Assembly: GCF_020531945.1 (NCBI RefSeq)
Contig: NZ_JAJATZ010000007.1
Span: 1 to 64,000 of the forward strand
Direction of reading: 5' to 3'
DNA length: 64,000 nucleotides
From: Loktanella gaetbuli
GTDB taxonomy: Bacteria > Pseudomonadota > Alphaproteobacteria > Rhodobacterales > Rhodobacteraceae
Shown here: positions 33,549 through 41,044 of the stretch, in pieces
Layout: each line of letters starts with the position of its first letter
Position numbering within the stretch: position 1 is the stretch's first letter
The notes under the pieces: generated by a model
Told to the model about the DNA's origin: nothing
The model's input: the letters and a program-made list of their open reading frames with translations, nothing else
The model's database searches: none
Position numbers and translations under genes: made by a program

Positions 33549-34742
33549 TCAGCCCTTGACCGCTTTGACGATCTTTTGCGCGCCGTCCTTGAGGTCGTCG
33601 GCGGCAATCACGTCAAGGCCGGAGTTGTTGATGATCTCCTTGCCCTTTTCGACGTTGGTGCCTTCGAGACGGACGACCAGCGGAACCTTGAGGCCCACTT
33701 CCTTGACTGCGGATACAACGCCCTCTGCAATGACATCGCAGCGCATGATGCCGCCAAAGATGTTGACCAGGATGCCTTTGACGTTGGGGTCAGAGGTGAT
33801 GATCTTGAAGGCCTCGGTGACCTTTTCCTTGGTCGCACCGCCGCCCACGTCGAGAAAGTTCGCAGGCTCTGCGCCATACAGCTTGATGATGTCCATCGTC
33901 GCCATCGCAAGGCCGGCGCCGTTGACCATGCAGCCGATCTCACCGTCCAGCGCGATATAGTTCAGGTCGTATTTGCTGGCGGCCAGTTCCTTGGGGTCTT
34001 CTTCGGTTTCGTCGCGCAAGGCGGCGATGTCCGCGTGGCGGTATACGGCGTTCCCGTCAAAGCTGACCTTGGCATCCAGCACCTTCAGATCGCCCTTGTC
34101 GGTCACGATCAGCGGGTTGATTTCCAGCATTTCCATGTCTTTTTCGACGAATGCCTTGTACAACTGACCCATCAGTTGAACGCACTGCTTGACCTGACCA
34201 CCGGTCAGTCCCAGCGCGAATGCAACGCGACGGCCGTGGAACGGCTGATAGCCGGTTGCAGGATCGACGGTGAAATTCAGGATCTTGTCGGGGGTGTTCT
34301 CGGCCACTTCTTCGATGTCCATGCCACCTTCGGTGGAGCAGACGAACCCGATGCGGCTGGTCTGGCGGTCAACCAGCAGCGCAAGGTAAAGTTCGGTCTC
34401 GATGCCAGAGCCGTCCTCGATGTAGATGCGGTTCACGACCTTGCCTGCAGGGCCGGTCTGGTGAGTGACCAGCGTGCGGCCCAGCATTTTCTTGGCCTGT
34501 TCGGCGGCTTCTTCGACGGATTTGGCAAGACGCACGCCGCCGGCATCACCGGCATCGGATTCCTTGAATTTACCCTTGCCGCGACCACCTGCGTGGATCT
34601 GCGCCTTGACGACCCACAGCGGTCCGTCCAGTTCGCCTGCGGCGGTTTTCGCCTCTTCGGCGCGGGTGACGGCGCGGCCGTCGCTGATCGGGGCACCGTA
34701 TTGGCGCAGCAGGGCCTTGGCCTGGTATTCGTGGATATTCAT
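33549..34742 (-). CDS. sucC: Succinyl-CoA ligase (ADP-forming) beta subunit
   Basis: The start at 34742 (MNIHEYQAKALLRQYGAP) has GAAGGA six bases upstream. The 397-residue subunit has the ATP-grasp pattern: KAQIHAGGRGKG, the EINPLIVTDKGD metal site, and the GGGATKEKVTEAFKII and NIFGGIMRCD segments near the C-terminus. It binds nucleotide and succinate. The preceding 213-base gap holds a hairpin and two TGTGATCACA palindromes, so sucC probably starts a new transcript after mdh. Confidence 0.97.
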   Translation of the reverse strand: MNIHEYQAKALLRQYGAPISDGRAVTRAEEAKTAAGELDGPLWVVKAQIHAGGRGKGKFKESDAGDAGGVRLAKSVEEAAEQAKKMLGRTLVTHQTGPAGKVVNRIYIEDGSGIETELYLALLVDRQTSRIGFVCSTEGGMDIEEVAENTPDKILNFTVDPATGYQPFHGRRVAFALGLTGGQVKQCVQLMGQLYKAFVEKDMEMLEINPLIVTDKGDLKVLDAKVSFDGNAVYRHADIAALRDETEEDPKELAASKYDLNYIALDGEIGCMVNGAGLAMATMDIIKLYGAEPANFLDVGGGATKEKVTEAFKIITSDPNVKGILVNIFGGIMRCDVIAEGVVSAVKEVGLKVPLVVRLEGTNVEKGKEIINNSGLDVIAADDLKDGAQKIVKAVKG

Positions 34743-34837
34743 GGCGCGTCCTTCGTGTGGATCAGTTTGCAGCGGGATTGCATATTTCGGGGTTGAAAAA
34801 AAGAACACTTGCCGGGATGCAGCGGAAAACCGACATT

Positions 34838-34868
34838 TGTGATCACAGTAATATCGCGTGTGATCACA
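34838..34868 (-). promoter_or_regulatory. Tandem TGTGATCACA palindromes upstream of sucC
   Basis: Two perfect ten-base palindromes TGTGATCACA lie at 34838-34847 and 34859-34868, with centres 21 bp apart (two helical turns) and about 100 and 121 bases from the sucC ATG. The same motif pair with the same 21-bp spacing occurs upstream of sdhC (40481-40511). This looks like a double operator for one dimeric regulator bound on one face of the helix. A possible -10 (TATGCA near 34780) would place the sites at an activator-like distance, but that promoter is a guess. Confidence 0.78.
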
Positions 34869-34906
34869 AGACACATTTTGTTCACGGTGATCCGTCCTGA
34901 AACGAC

Positions 34907-34934
34907 AAAGGGCGCCCCACAGGGCGCCCTTTTT
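34907..34934. terminator. Terminator hairpin downstream of mdh
   Basis: AAAGGGCGCCC (34907-34917) and GGGCGCCCTTT (34922-34932) make an 11-bp stem around CACA. It lies 22 bases beyond the mdh stop. The T-run is longer on the plus strand (five T) than on the minus strand (three T), so it is not an ideal mdh terminator but should separate mdh from sucC at least partly. Confidence 0.7.
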
Positions 34935-34955
34935 CAACTGTGCATTCGTCCGTGA

Positions 34956-35918
34956 TCAGGCGAGCGAAGGATCGATTTCCTTGCACGCGGACACGAGGCC
35001 TTTCACCGCGTCGACCGATTTGTCGAACATCGCCTGCTCGTCCTTGTTCATCTTGATTTCCACCACGCGCTCGACGCCGCCGGCACCGATCACGGTCGGC
35101 ACGCCGACGTAGAACCCGTCGAGGCCGTAAGCACCATCCACATGCGCCGCACAGGGCAGGACGCGCTTTTGGTCCTTGAGGAACGATTCGGCCATTTCGA
35201 TGGCGGATGTGGCGGGCGCGTAGAACGCGGAACCGGTTTTCAGCAGGCCGACGATTTCTGCGCCGCCGTCACGGGTGCGCTGCACGATGGCGTCCAGCTT
35301 GTCCTGGGTGGTCCAGCCCATGTCGACCAGATCGGGCAGGGGAATGCCGGCAACGGTGGAATAGCGGGTCAGCGGCACCATCGTGTCGCCGTGGCCACCC
35401 AGCACGAATGCAGTCACATCGCGCATCGAGACCTTGAATTCCTCGGCGAGGAAGTGGCGAAAGCGGGCGCTGTCCAGCACACCGGCCATGCCGCAGACCT
35501 TGTTGTGGGGCAGGCCGCTGAATTCTCGCAGTGCCCAGACCATCGCATCCAGCGGGTTGGTGATGCAGATGACGAATGCATCGGGGGCGTGTTCCTTGAT
35601 GCCTTCGCCGACGGCCTTCATGACCTTGAGGTTGATGCCCAGCAGGTCGTCACGGCTCATGCCCGGCTTGCGCGGCACGCCGGCGGTCACGATGCAGACA
35701 TCTGCGCCAGCGATATCGGCATAATCATTCGTGCCCTTGAAGGAACCGTCAAATTTGCCCGAGGGACCGGATTCGGCGATATCCAGCGCCTTGCCCTGCG
35801 GTGCGCCCTCGGCGATGTCGAACAGGACGACGTCGCCCAGTTCCTTAACCGCTGCGAGGTGGGCGAGTGTGCCGCCGATCTGTCCGGCGCCGATCAGTGC
35901 AATCTTGGGTCTGGCCAT
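34956..35918 (-). CDS. mdh: Malate dehydrogenase
   Basis: The 320-residue enzyme (start 35918, MARPKIALIGAGQIGGTLAHL) is of the LDH-like malate dehydrogenase type common in alphaproteobacteria. Key parts are the NAD-binding GAGQIGG, the mobile loop GVPRKPGMSRDDLLGIN with the substrate arginines, and the catalytic histidine in VLGGHGDTMVPL. It oxidises malate to oxaloacetate in the TCA cycle. It is the first of the TCA genes on this strand; sucC follows after 213 bases. Confidence 0.97.
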   Translation of the reverse strand: MARPKIALIGAGQIGGTLAHLAAVKELGDVVLFDIAEGAPQGKALDIAESGPSGKFDGSFKGTNDYADIAGADVCIVTAGVPRKPGMSRDDLLGINLKVMKAVGEGIKEHAPDAFVICITNPLDAMVWALREFSGLPHNKVCGMAGVLDSARFRHFLAEEFKVSMRDVTAFVLGGHGDTMVPLTRYSTVAGIPLPDLVDMGWTTQDKLDAIVQRTRDGGAEIVGLLKTGSAFYAPATSAIEMAESFLKDQKRVLPCAAHVDGAYGLDGFYVGVPTVIGAGGVERVVEIKMNKDEQAMFDKSVDAVKGLVSACKEIDPSLA

Positions 35919-36054
35919 GGAATGGTTCCTGTCTAGCAAGTTAAACTTGGGCGTTGGGTTAGTCCTTTGATGGTCAGCCTGCAAGTGCGACGGTCATGGT
36001 CAATGCGTGCTTTCGTCGCTAACAATTTGAAAATCCCCTATGTGAAAGCGCTTC

Positions 36055-36810
36055 ATGACCCCGCTCGACCCGATGTTTTATGTCGTTGCAGTGCCTGCCG
36101 TGCTGTTCGCCGGAATTTCCAAGGCAGGGTTCGGATCGGGTGCCGCCTTTATTTCGGCAGCCGTATTGGCACTGCTGGTCGATCCGGGCGTGGCGCTGGG
36201 CGTGATGTTGCCCTTGCTGATGTTGATCGATGCTGCGTCGCTGCGCCCCTACTGGCGCAAGTGGGATGGTCCGTCGGCGTGGGGGCTGATTGTCGGGGCC
36301 GTGCCAGGTGTGGCGTTGGGTGCACTGGTCTATTCATTCGTGAACGCGGACAGTTTCCGCATCTTGATCGGGGTAATCTGCCTAGCCTTTGTAGCCTATC
36401 AATGGGCCCGTTCTGCTGGGGTGCTGAACTTTCCGAATTTCGCATTTTCGCGGGGGTGGGCCTGGGTGGCGGGATCGGTCGCGGGTTTTACCAGTTTCGT
36501 CAGTCACGCAGGCGGGCCGCCGGTGGCGGTGTTCACGCTGGGTATGGGCATGGACAAGACGCGGTATCAGGCGACCAGCGTGATCGTGTTCTGGGCCATC
36601 AACCTGATGAAGTTCGTGCCCTATGGATTTCTGGGCATTTTTACCGCGCAAAGCCTGCTGGCCGACCTGATCCTGGCCCCTGTTGCACTGCTTGGGGCGT
36701 GGCTGGGTGTGAAGGCGCATTATTTCGTATCCGAAAGACTGTTTTTCGCCTTCACTTATGTCGCGCTGACAGTGACAGGTATCAGACTGATCTGGCTTTC
36801 GCTGACCTGA
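36055..36810 (+). CDS. Sulfite exporter TauE/SafE family membrane protein
   Basis: The 251-residue protein has about seven to eight hydrophobic segments and the family's paired layout: FAGISKAGFGSGAAFIS near the N-terminus and a repeated SFVSHAGGPPVAVFTLGMGMDK motif in the second half. Members move sulfite, sulfoacetate or other organic anions; the substrate here is unknown. The gene is divergent from mdh, with 136 bases between the starts, and converges on the PRC-barrel protein gene. A second family member is at 54317-55234. Confidence 0.88.
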   Translation: MTPLDPMFYVVAVPAVLFAGISKAGFGSGAAFISAAVLALLVDPGVALGVMLPLLMLIDAASLRPYWRKWDGPSAWGLIVGAVPGVALGALVYSFVNADSFRILIGVICLAFVAYQWARSAGVLNFPNFAFSRGWAWVAGSVAGFTSFVSHAGGPPVAVFTLGMGMDKTRYQATSVIVFWAINLMKFVPYGFLGIFTAQSLLADLILAPVALLGAWLGVKAHYFVSERLFFAFTYVALTVTGIRLIWLSLT

Positions 36811-36815
36811 CGACA

Positions 36816-36847
36816 CGAAAAAGGCCGCCCCCAAAAGGGAGCGGCCC
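36816..36847 (-). terminator. Terminator after the PRC-barrel protein gene
   Basis: On the minus strand GGGCCGCTCCC and GGGGGCGGCC pair around TTTT, with one mismatch, followed by TTTTT. It begins about 20 bases beyond the PRC-barrel stop (36869) and lies just after the convergent TauE-like gene. Confidence 0.85.
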
Positions 36848-36868
36848 GTGTTCCGGCAGAAAAAGAGA

Positions 36869-37531
36869 TTACATCTCGGCTTCGTACTCGGGCAGTTCTT
36901 CCAGCTGCTCTTCGGTCTGCGGGATCGACGCGCGGATATCGTCGCCATCGGTTTCCTGCATGATGGTCACGTCGGCAAAATCGACCGCGACGGCCTTTTC
37001 GCCCAGACCAAGGAAGCCGCCGACTTCGATGATGACCTGCTGGATCATGCCGTCGTCGCTGAGGATCAGGTCACTGATCTCGCCGATTTCCTCGTCGTTG
37101 GTGCCAAAGACGGCTGCATCTGTCAGCTGCTCGGCTGTGACGTCCGCGTTCATCAGCTGCGTGTAGCCGTCCAGCGGCGACATGGCTGTCATGTCATCTG
37201 CTGTCTCTTCCATGGTCGCATCGACGTTGTCAGCGGTGTCTTCCATGGTCTGTTCGGCTTCATCCATGGTCTCGTCCATGGTTTCGCCTGCGGCATCCAT
37301 CGTTTCGTCGGCTGCGTCCATGGTTTCTTCCGCGGCGTCCTCAACGGGCTCTGCGGTGTCCATTTCGGTGGTCGAATCGGTGTCCATCATCGTGTCGCCG
37401 GACTGCATCTCGTCATTCATGGTGCCTTCGGCGGCCGGTTCCATAGTGTCTGTTTCTGTCTCGTGGCTGGCTGCGAATGCACCGTTGGACACGACCAGAG
37501 CGATAGCGGTAGTTGCGAGAAACTTTTTCAT
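36869..37531 (-). CDS. Secreted PRC-barrel domain protein with Met/acid-rich repeat region
   Basis: The 220-residue protein has a signal peptide (MKKFLATTAIALVVSNGAFAA), then about 95 residues of low complexity dominated by Glu, Asp, Thr, Met and Ala. Within it, short ETMD-like units recur (ETMDAADETMDAAGETMDETMD and so on, at about 68-110). The C-terminal part (VFGTNDEEIGEISDLILSDDG, then IIEVGGFLGLGEKAVAVDF) is a PRC-barrel. PRC-barrel proteins bind RNA, metals or other proteins; a periplasmic role is likely here. Over its Met-rich region, copper or oxidant binding is possible but unproven. Confidence 0.85.
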   Translation of the reverse strand: MKKFLATTAIALVVSNGAFAASHETETDTMEPAAEGTMNDEMQSGDTMMDTDSTTEMDTAEPVEDAAEETMDAADETMDAAGETMDETMDEAEQTMEDTADNVDATMEETADDMTAMSPLDGYTQLMNADVTAEQLTDAAVFGTNDEEIGEISDLILSDDGMIQQVIIEVGGFLGLGEKAVAVDFADVTIMQETDGDDIRASIPQTEEQLEELPEYEAEM

Positions 37532-37665
37532 TTTCAGTACCTTGCTTTAGTTTAACTTGGCGGTCGGTTGCTCCATCCGCCTCTGGTCACTCAACTGCGC
37601 AGGGCCGATTTGGTTGCGTCGATCGGTCACAATATTTTCGCTGCGCGCCGACTTCCGCCGGTTCT

Positions 37666-37706
37666 GGCCCATGGCATGTGCGGGAACCGGCGCAGTTCCA
37701 TGGGCC
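37666..37706. promoter_or_regulatory. Inverted repeat upstream of the mcl2-like gene
   Basis: GGCCCATGG (37666-37674) is repeated inverted as CCATGGGCC (37698-37706), with 23 bases between. The pair lies in the 242-base divergent gap between the PRC-barrel and lyase genes, 68 bases before the lyase ATG. It may be an operator or an RNA stem; nothing else in this gap could be assigned. Confidence 0.4.
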
Positions 37707-37773
37707 GAAAAACGACTTGAACAATTCGTCTGGATTTGGCCTTGTGCGCGCAACATTGTTACATGGAGGTCGC

Positions 37774-38616
37774 ATGCGCCATCGCCCCACCCGTTCCGCA
37801 CTTTATATTCCCGGGTCCAAGCCGCGCGCGCTGGACAAGGCGCGTGACCTGACCTGCGACGTGATCCTGTTCGACCTCGAGGATGCAGTCTCACCCGACG
37901 CCAAGATCGCCGCGCGCGACACGCTGCGCGCCGCATTGGAACAGGGCGGATACGGCGCACGGATGACACTGGTGCGGATCAATGGCTTTGACACCGAATG
38001 GGGGCAGGATGATGCCCGCGCCGCAGCCGCCATGCCCTGCGATGGTGTCCTGATCCCCAAGGTTGACGGCCCTGCCGATCTGGACGCGGTTGCGGATGTC
38101 GTGGGTGATGTGCCGCTTTGGGCGATGATGGAAACACCTTTGGGTGTCTTGAATGCGCAAACGATCTGCGCGCATCCCCGGCTGGCCGGGATCGTGATGG
38201 GTACCAATGATCTGGCCAAGGATCTGGGCGCGCAAACCCGCGATGGCATGCGCACGGCGCTGCAACATTGCCTGCTGGCTGCGCGTGCCGCGGGCATCAC
38301 CGCGATTGACGGTGTGTTCAACGCGTTCAAGGATGACGACGGGCTGCAGGCAGAATGCACCGACGGTCGCGCCATGGGGTTCGATGGCAAATCCCTGATC
38401 CATCCTGCGCAGCTGGACATCGCCAACCGGATCTTTGGTCCGTCAGAGGCTGATATTGATCTGGCCCGGCGCCAGATCGCTGCATTTGACGCGGCTGCTG
38501 CCGCTGGACAGGGCGTCGCCGTCGTTGATGGTCGCATCGTTGAGAACTTGCATATCGTCACCGCGCGGGCGACCTTGGCCAAGGCAGAGGCCATCACCGC
38601 ATTGGAGACGACATGA
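37774..38616 (+). CDS. mcl2: HpcH/HpaI-family malyl-CoA thioesterase/lyase (Mcl2-like)
   Basis: The ATG at 37774 (MRHRPTRSALYIPGSKPRAL) follows GGAGGT closely. The 280-residue CitE-like protein has VILFDLEDAVSPDAK, RINGFDTEWG, DGVLIPKVDGP, MMETPLGVLNA and GKSLIHPAQL. As I recall, the R. sphaeroides mcl2 gene, whose product hydrolyses (S)-malyl-CoA to malate in the ethylmalonyl-CoA pathway, lies near mch and the sdh genes, as this one does. Lyase activity on methylmalyl-CoA is the alternative. It overlaps nnrU by ATGA. Confidence 0.83.
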   Translation: MRHRPTRSALYIPGSKPRALDKARDLTCDVILFDLEDAVSPDAKIAARDTLRAALEQGGYGARMTLVRINGFDTEWGQDDARAAAAMPCDGVLIPKVDGPADLDAVADVVGDVPLWAMMETPLGVLNAQTICAHPRLAGIVMGTNDLAKDLGAQTRDGMRTALQHCLLAARAAGITAIDGVFNAFKDDDGLQAECTDGRAMGFDGKSLIHPAQLDIANRIFGPSEADIDLARRQIAAFDAAAAAGQGVAVVDGRIVENLHIVTARATLAKAEAITALETT

Positions 38617-39173
38617 CATTACTTATTCTGGGCCTGCTGCTGTGGGTTGCGGCGCATACGTGGAAACGGATCAGCCCGGGAACACGGGCAGATATGGGCG
38701 ACCGTGGGCGTCTGTTTGCGGCCCTGGCGATCATCGCGTCCGTCGTCTTGATGGTGATCGGCTACCGGGCTGCCGACGGCGCGGTCTATTGGGGGCGGGC
38801 TGGCTGGTCCACCGGCGTGAACAACCTGCTGATGCTGGTGGCATTCTATATCTATGCAGTCGGCGCGCCCAAACCCGGCAAGCCGCGGGTCTGGCTGGGT
38901 CGCAAGATCCGCCATCCGCAGCTGATCGGTTTTTCGATCTGGGCGGTGGCGCATCTGCTGGTGAATGGTGATGTGCCGTCGTTCGTATTGTTCGGCGGGC
39001 TGCTGGTCTGGGCGCTGGCCGAAATCGTTCTGATCAACAGGGCCGAACCGGAATGGACCCCGCCACCGCACCGCAGCGCGCGCAAGGAATTCATTCCCAT
39101 CGTCGCCGCCATCGTCATCTATGCGATCGTTGCGGCAATCCACATCCTGCTTGGCTACAACCCGTTCGGATAA
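38613..39173 (+). CDS. nnrU: NnrU family membrane protein
   Basis: The 186-residue protein has about five or six membrane segments, with LFAALAIIASVVLMVIGYRAA and RKIRHPQLIGFSIWAVAHLLVNGD (histidines likely heme or quinone-linked) typical of NnrU. In denitrifiers NnrU-type proteins lie near nitrite/nitric oxide genes, but many Rhodobacteraceae carry copies elsewhere; there is no denitrification gene here. It overlaps the malyl-CoA gene by ATGA and the DUF1737 gene follows after three bases, so it is part of the mcl2-mch operon. Confidence 0.85.
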   Translation: MTLLILGLLLWVAAHTWKRISPGTRADMGDRGRLFAALAIIASVVLMVIGYRAADGAVYWGRAGWSTGVNNLLMLVAFYIYAVGAPKPGKPRVWLGRKIRHPQLIGFSIWAVAHLLVNGDVPSFVLFGGLLVWALAEIVLINRAEPEWTPPPHRSARKEFIPIVAAIVIYAIVAAIHILLGYNPFG

Positions 39174-39176
39174 GAC

Positions 39177-39383
39177 ATGACAAAACTTTATCGCCTGCTG
39201 ACCGAAGACGACACATCCGCGTTCTGCCACAAGGTCTCCGATGCCCTGTCCAAGGGATGGGAACTATACGGAACGCCGACCTATGCCTTTGATCATGCCA
39301 ACGGCGTGATGCGCTGTGGTCAGGCCGTGACCAAGGACATCCCCGCCGATTACGACCCCGACATGAAGCTGGGCCAGCAATGA
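39177..39383 (+). CDS. DUF1737 domain small protein
   Basis: The 68-residue protein (MTKLYRLLTEDDTSAFCHKV, then KGWELYGTPTYAF and a final QAVTKDI) matches the small DUF1737 family with its YRLLTG/E start and GWELYG core. Function unknown. It lies in the mcl2-nnrU-mch operon, overlapping mch by ATGA. Confidence 0.85.
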   Translation: MTKLYRLLTEDDTSAFCHKVSDALSKGWELYGTPTYAFDHANGVMRCGQAVTKDIPADYDPDMKLGQQ

Positions 39384-40405
39384 CCAAAACCAACGCCGGG
39401 CGGTTTTTCGAGGATTATCGCGTGGGTGACGTCATCACCCATGCGGTTCCGCGCACCATCAAGATGGGTGAACGCGCGTTGTATCACGCGCTTTATCCCG
39501 CCCGGCACGCGCTGCATTCGGCCGATACATTTGCGCAATCCTGCGGTCTGCCGTTTAGTCCGCTGGACGATCTGGTTACCTTTCACACCGTCTTTGGCAA
39601 GACGGTGCCGGATGTGTCGCTGAATGCGGTTGCCAATCTCGGTTATGCCGAAGGTCGCTGGCTGACACCGCTCTGGCCCGGTGACACGATCACCGCCACG
39701 TCAGAGGTCATCGGGATCAAGCAAAACTCCAACGGCAAAAGCGGCGTCGTCTGGGTCCGCACCACGGGGCGCAATCAGTATGGCGAGGACCTACTGTCCT
39801 ACGTCCGCTGGGTCATGGTGCGCAAACGCGGTGACGGGCCTGCGCCGGAAACCGTGATCCCGAAACTGATGGACGCTGTGGCTGCCGATGAACTGGTGAT
39901 CCCGGCCGGACTGGATTTCAGCGCCTATGACTTTGATCTGGCAGGTGAGCCGCATCGCCTGCGCGATTATGCGATAGGCGAGGTGATCGACCACGTCGAT
40001 GGTGTCACCATCGAAGAGGCAGAACACATGCTGGCTTCGCGCCTGTGGCAGAACACGGCCAAGGTGCATTTCGACGCCACCAACCGCCCGGATGGGAAGC
40101 GTCTGATCTATGGTGGGCATGTCATCAGCCTGGCCCGTGCGCTGTCGTTCAATGGATTGGCCAACGCGCAGATGATCGTCGCGCTGAACGGTGGTGCCCA
40201 TGCGAACCCTTGCTTTGCCGGCGATACCGTTCGTGCGTGGTCCGAGGTGCTGGACGTTGCCGACACTGCGGCCCCGGGTGTCGGGGCCATCCGCCTGCGT
40301 CTGGTCGCCACCAAAGGTGCGGCAGATGCGTTGCGCGATCCCGAGGGCAAATACCTGACCGATGTCTTGCTGGATCTGGATTACTGGGCGCTGATGCCAG
40401 TCTGA
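39380..40405 (+). CDS. mch: Mesaconyl-CoA hydratase (beta-methylmalyl-CoA dehydratase)
   Basis: The 341-residue protein is a double-hotdog MaoC-type enzyme, twice the size of the MaoC protein at 17828. The N-terminal repeat starts FFEDYRVGDVITHAVPRTIKMGER, and the second starts YAIGEVIDHVDGVTIEEAEHM, followed by NTAKVHFDATNRPDGKRLIYGGHVIS with the Asp/His catalytic pair. It interconverts mesaconyl-C1-CoA and (2R,3S)-beta-methylmalyl-CoA in the ethylmalonyl-CoA pathway for C2 assimilation. It is the last gene of its operon; a 245-base promoter region separates it from sdhC. Confidence 0.92.
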   Translation: MTKTNAGRFFEDYRVGDVITHAVPRTIKMGERALYHALYPARHALHSADTFAQSCGLPFSPLDDLVTFHTVFGKTVPDVSLNAVANLGYAEGRWLTPLWPGDTITATSEVIGIKQNSNGKSGVVWVRTTGRNQYGEDLLSYVRWVMVRKRGDGPAPETVIPKLMDAVAADELVIPAGLDFSAYDFDLAGEPHRLRDYAIGEVIDHVDGVTIEEAEHMLASRLWQNTAKVHFDATNRPDGKRLIYGGHVISLARALSFNGLANAQMIVALNGGAHANPCFAGDTVRAWSEVLDVADTAAPGVGAIRLRLVATKGAADALRDPEGKYLTDVLLDLDYWALMPV

Positions 40406-40480
40406 CTGACCGGGATCACGGGCGACTCGGTCGTCCGAAATTGCCCCGTTTCCGCAAGGTCACACCAACGCGGGATATGA

Positions 40481-40511
40481 TGTGATCACGCTTTTAAATT
40501 TTGTGATCACG
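40481..40511 (+). promoter_or_regulatory. Tandem TGTGATCAC palindromes upstream of sdhC
   Basis: TGTGATCACG at 40481-40490 and again at 40502-40511 are each built on the palindrome GTGATCAC. Their centres are 21 bp apart, exactly as in the sucC pair at 34838-34868, with an AT-rich CTTTTAAATT stretch between them. They lie about 145-165 bases before the sdhC ATG and 90-110 bases before a possible promoter (TGACTT at 40570-40575, CATAAC at 40594-40599, 18-bp spacer). Confidence 0.78.
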
Positions 40512-40569
40512 AAACGTGGCATTTCGCCTGACGCGTCAATTTCACGCGTGATTCCGGGGATGATTCCCG

Positions 40570-40599
40570 TGACTTCCTGTATGGAATGGTGCACATAAC
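40570..40599 (+). promoter_or_regulatory. Candidate sdhC promoter
   Basis: TGACTT (40570-40575) and CATAAC (40594-40599), 18 bases apart, are the best sigma-70-like pair between the tandem palindromes and sdhC. A start near 40606 would leave a leader of about 45 bases. The match is moderate and no start-site data exist. Confidence 0.4.
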
Positions 40600-40650
40600 G
40601 GACAAATGCGCCGCTCGCCCCGGCGCCCAAGGGAACCGAAGGGAAATCTT

Positions 40651-41034
40651 ATGGCCGATGCCAAGCAGGGCAACCGCCCGCTTTCACCGCATTTGACGAT
40701 CTATCGTCCGCAGTGGACGTCGATGACGTCGATCTTTACCCGTATCACAGGCAACGCATTGCTTGTCGCCAGCCTGATGATCGTCTGGTGGTTCATTGCA
40801 GCCGCGTCCGGCCCGGATGCATTCGCGACGGCCGACGGTTTCATGACCAGCTGGTTCGGCGATCTGGTCATGTTCCTGTCGATGGCGGCGCTGTGGTATC
40901 ACACGCTGGCCGGTGTGCGTCACCTGATCTGGGACCAGGGTTATCTGCTGGAGATCGACAAGGCCGAAACCGCCGGTCAGGCCATGGTGCTGATTGCAGT
41001 GCTTTTGACCATCTTCACCGTCATCGTGCTGTAA
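40651..41034 (+). CDS. sdhC: Succinate dehydrogenase cytochrome b556 subunit
   Basis: The start at 40651 (MADAKQGNRPLSPHLTIY) has AAGGGAAA upstream; a longer frame from 40606 was rejected. The 127-residue membrane anchor has three helices and the SdhC signature RPLSPHLTIYRPQ, then SIFTRITGN. A heme-ligand histidine lies in LWYHTLAGVRHLIWD. SdhC and SdhD bind heme b and ubiquinone. First gene of sdhCDAB; sdhD follows after ten bases. Confidence 0.96.
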   Translation: MADAKQGNRPLSPHLTIYRPQWTSMTSIFTRITGNALLVASLMIVWWFIAAASGPDAFATADGFMTSWFGDLVMFLSMAALWYHTLAGVRHLIWDQGYLLEIDKAETAGQAMVLIAVLLTIFTVIVL

Positions 41035-41044
41035 GGGGCGAACA

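Noticed and set aside
34882..40551. TCACGGTGA (34882-34890) and TCACGCGTGA (40542-40551) near the tandem palindromes
   Set aside because: They look like a third site, but their spacing to the pairs differs (about 22 versus 40 bp), so I do not count them as part of the shared layout.
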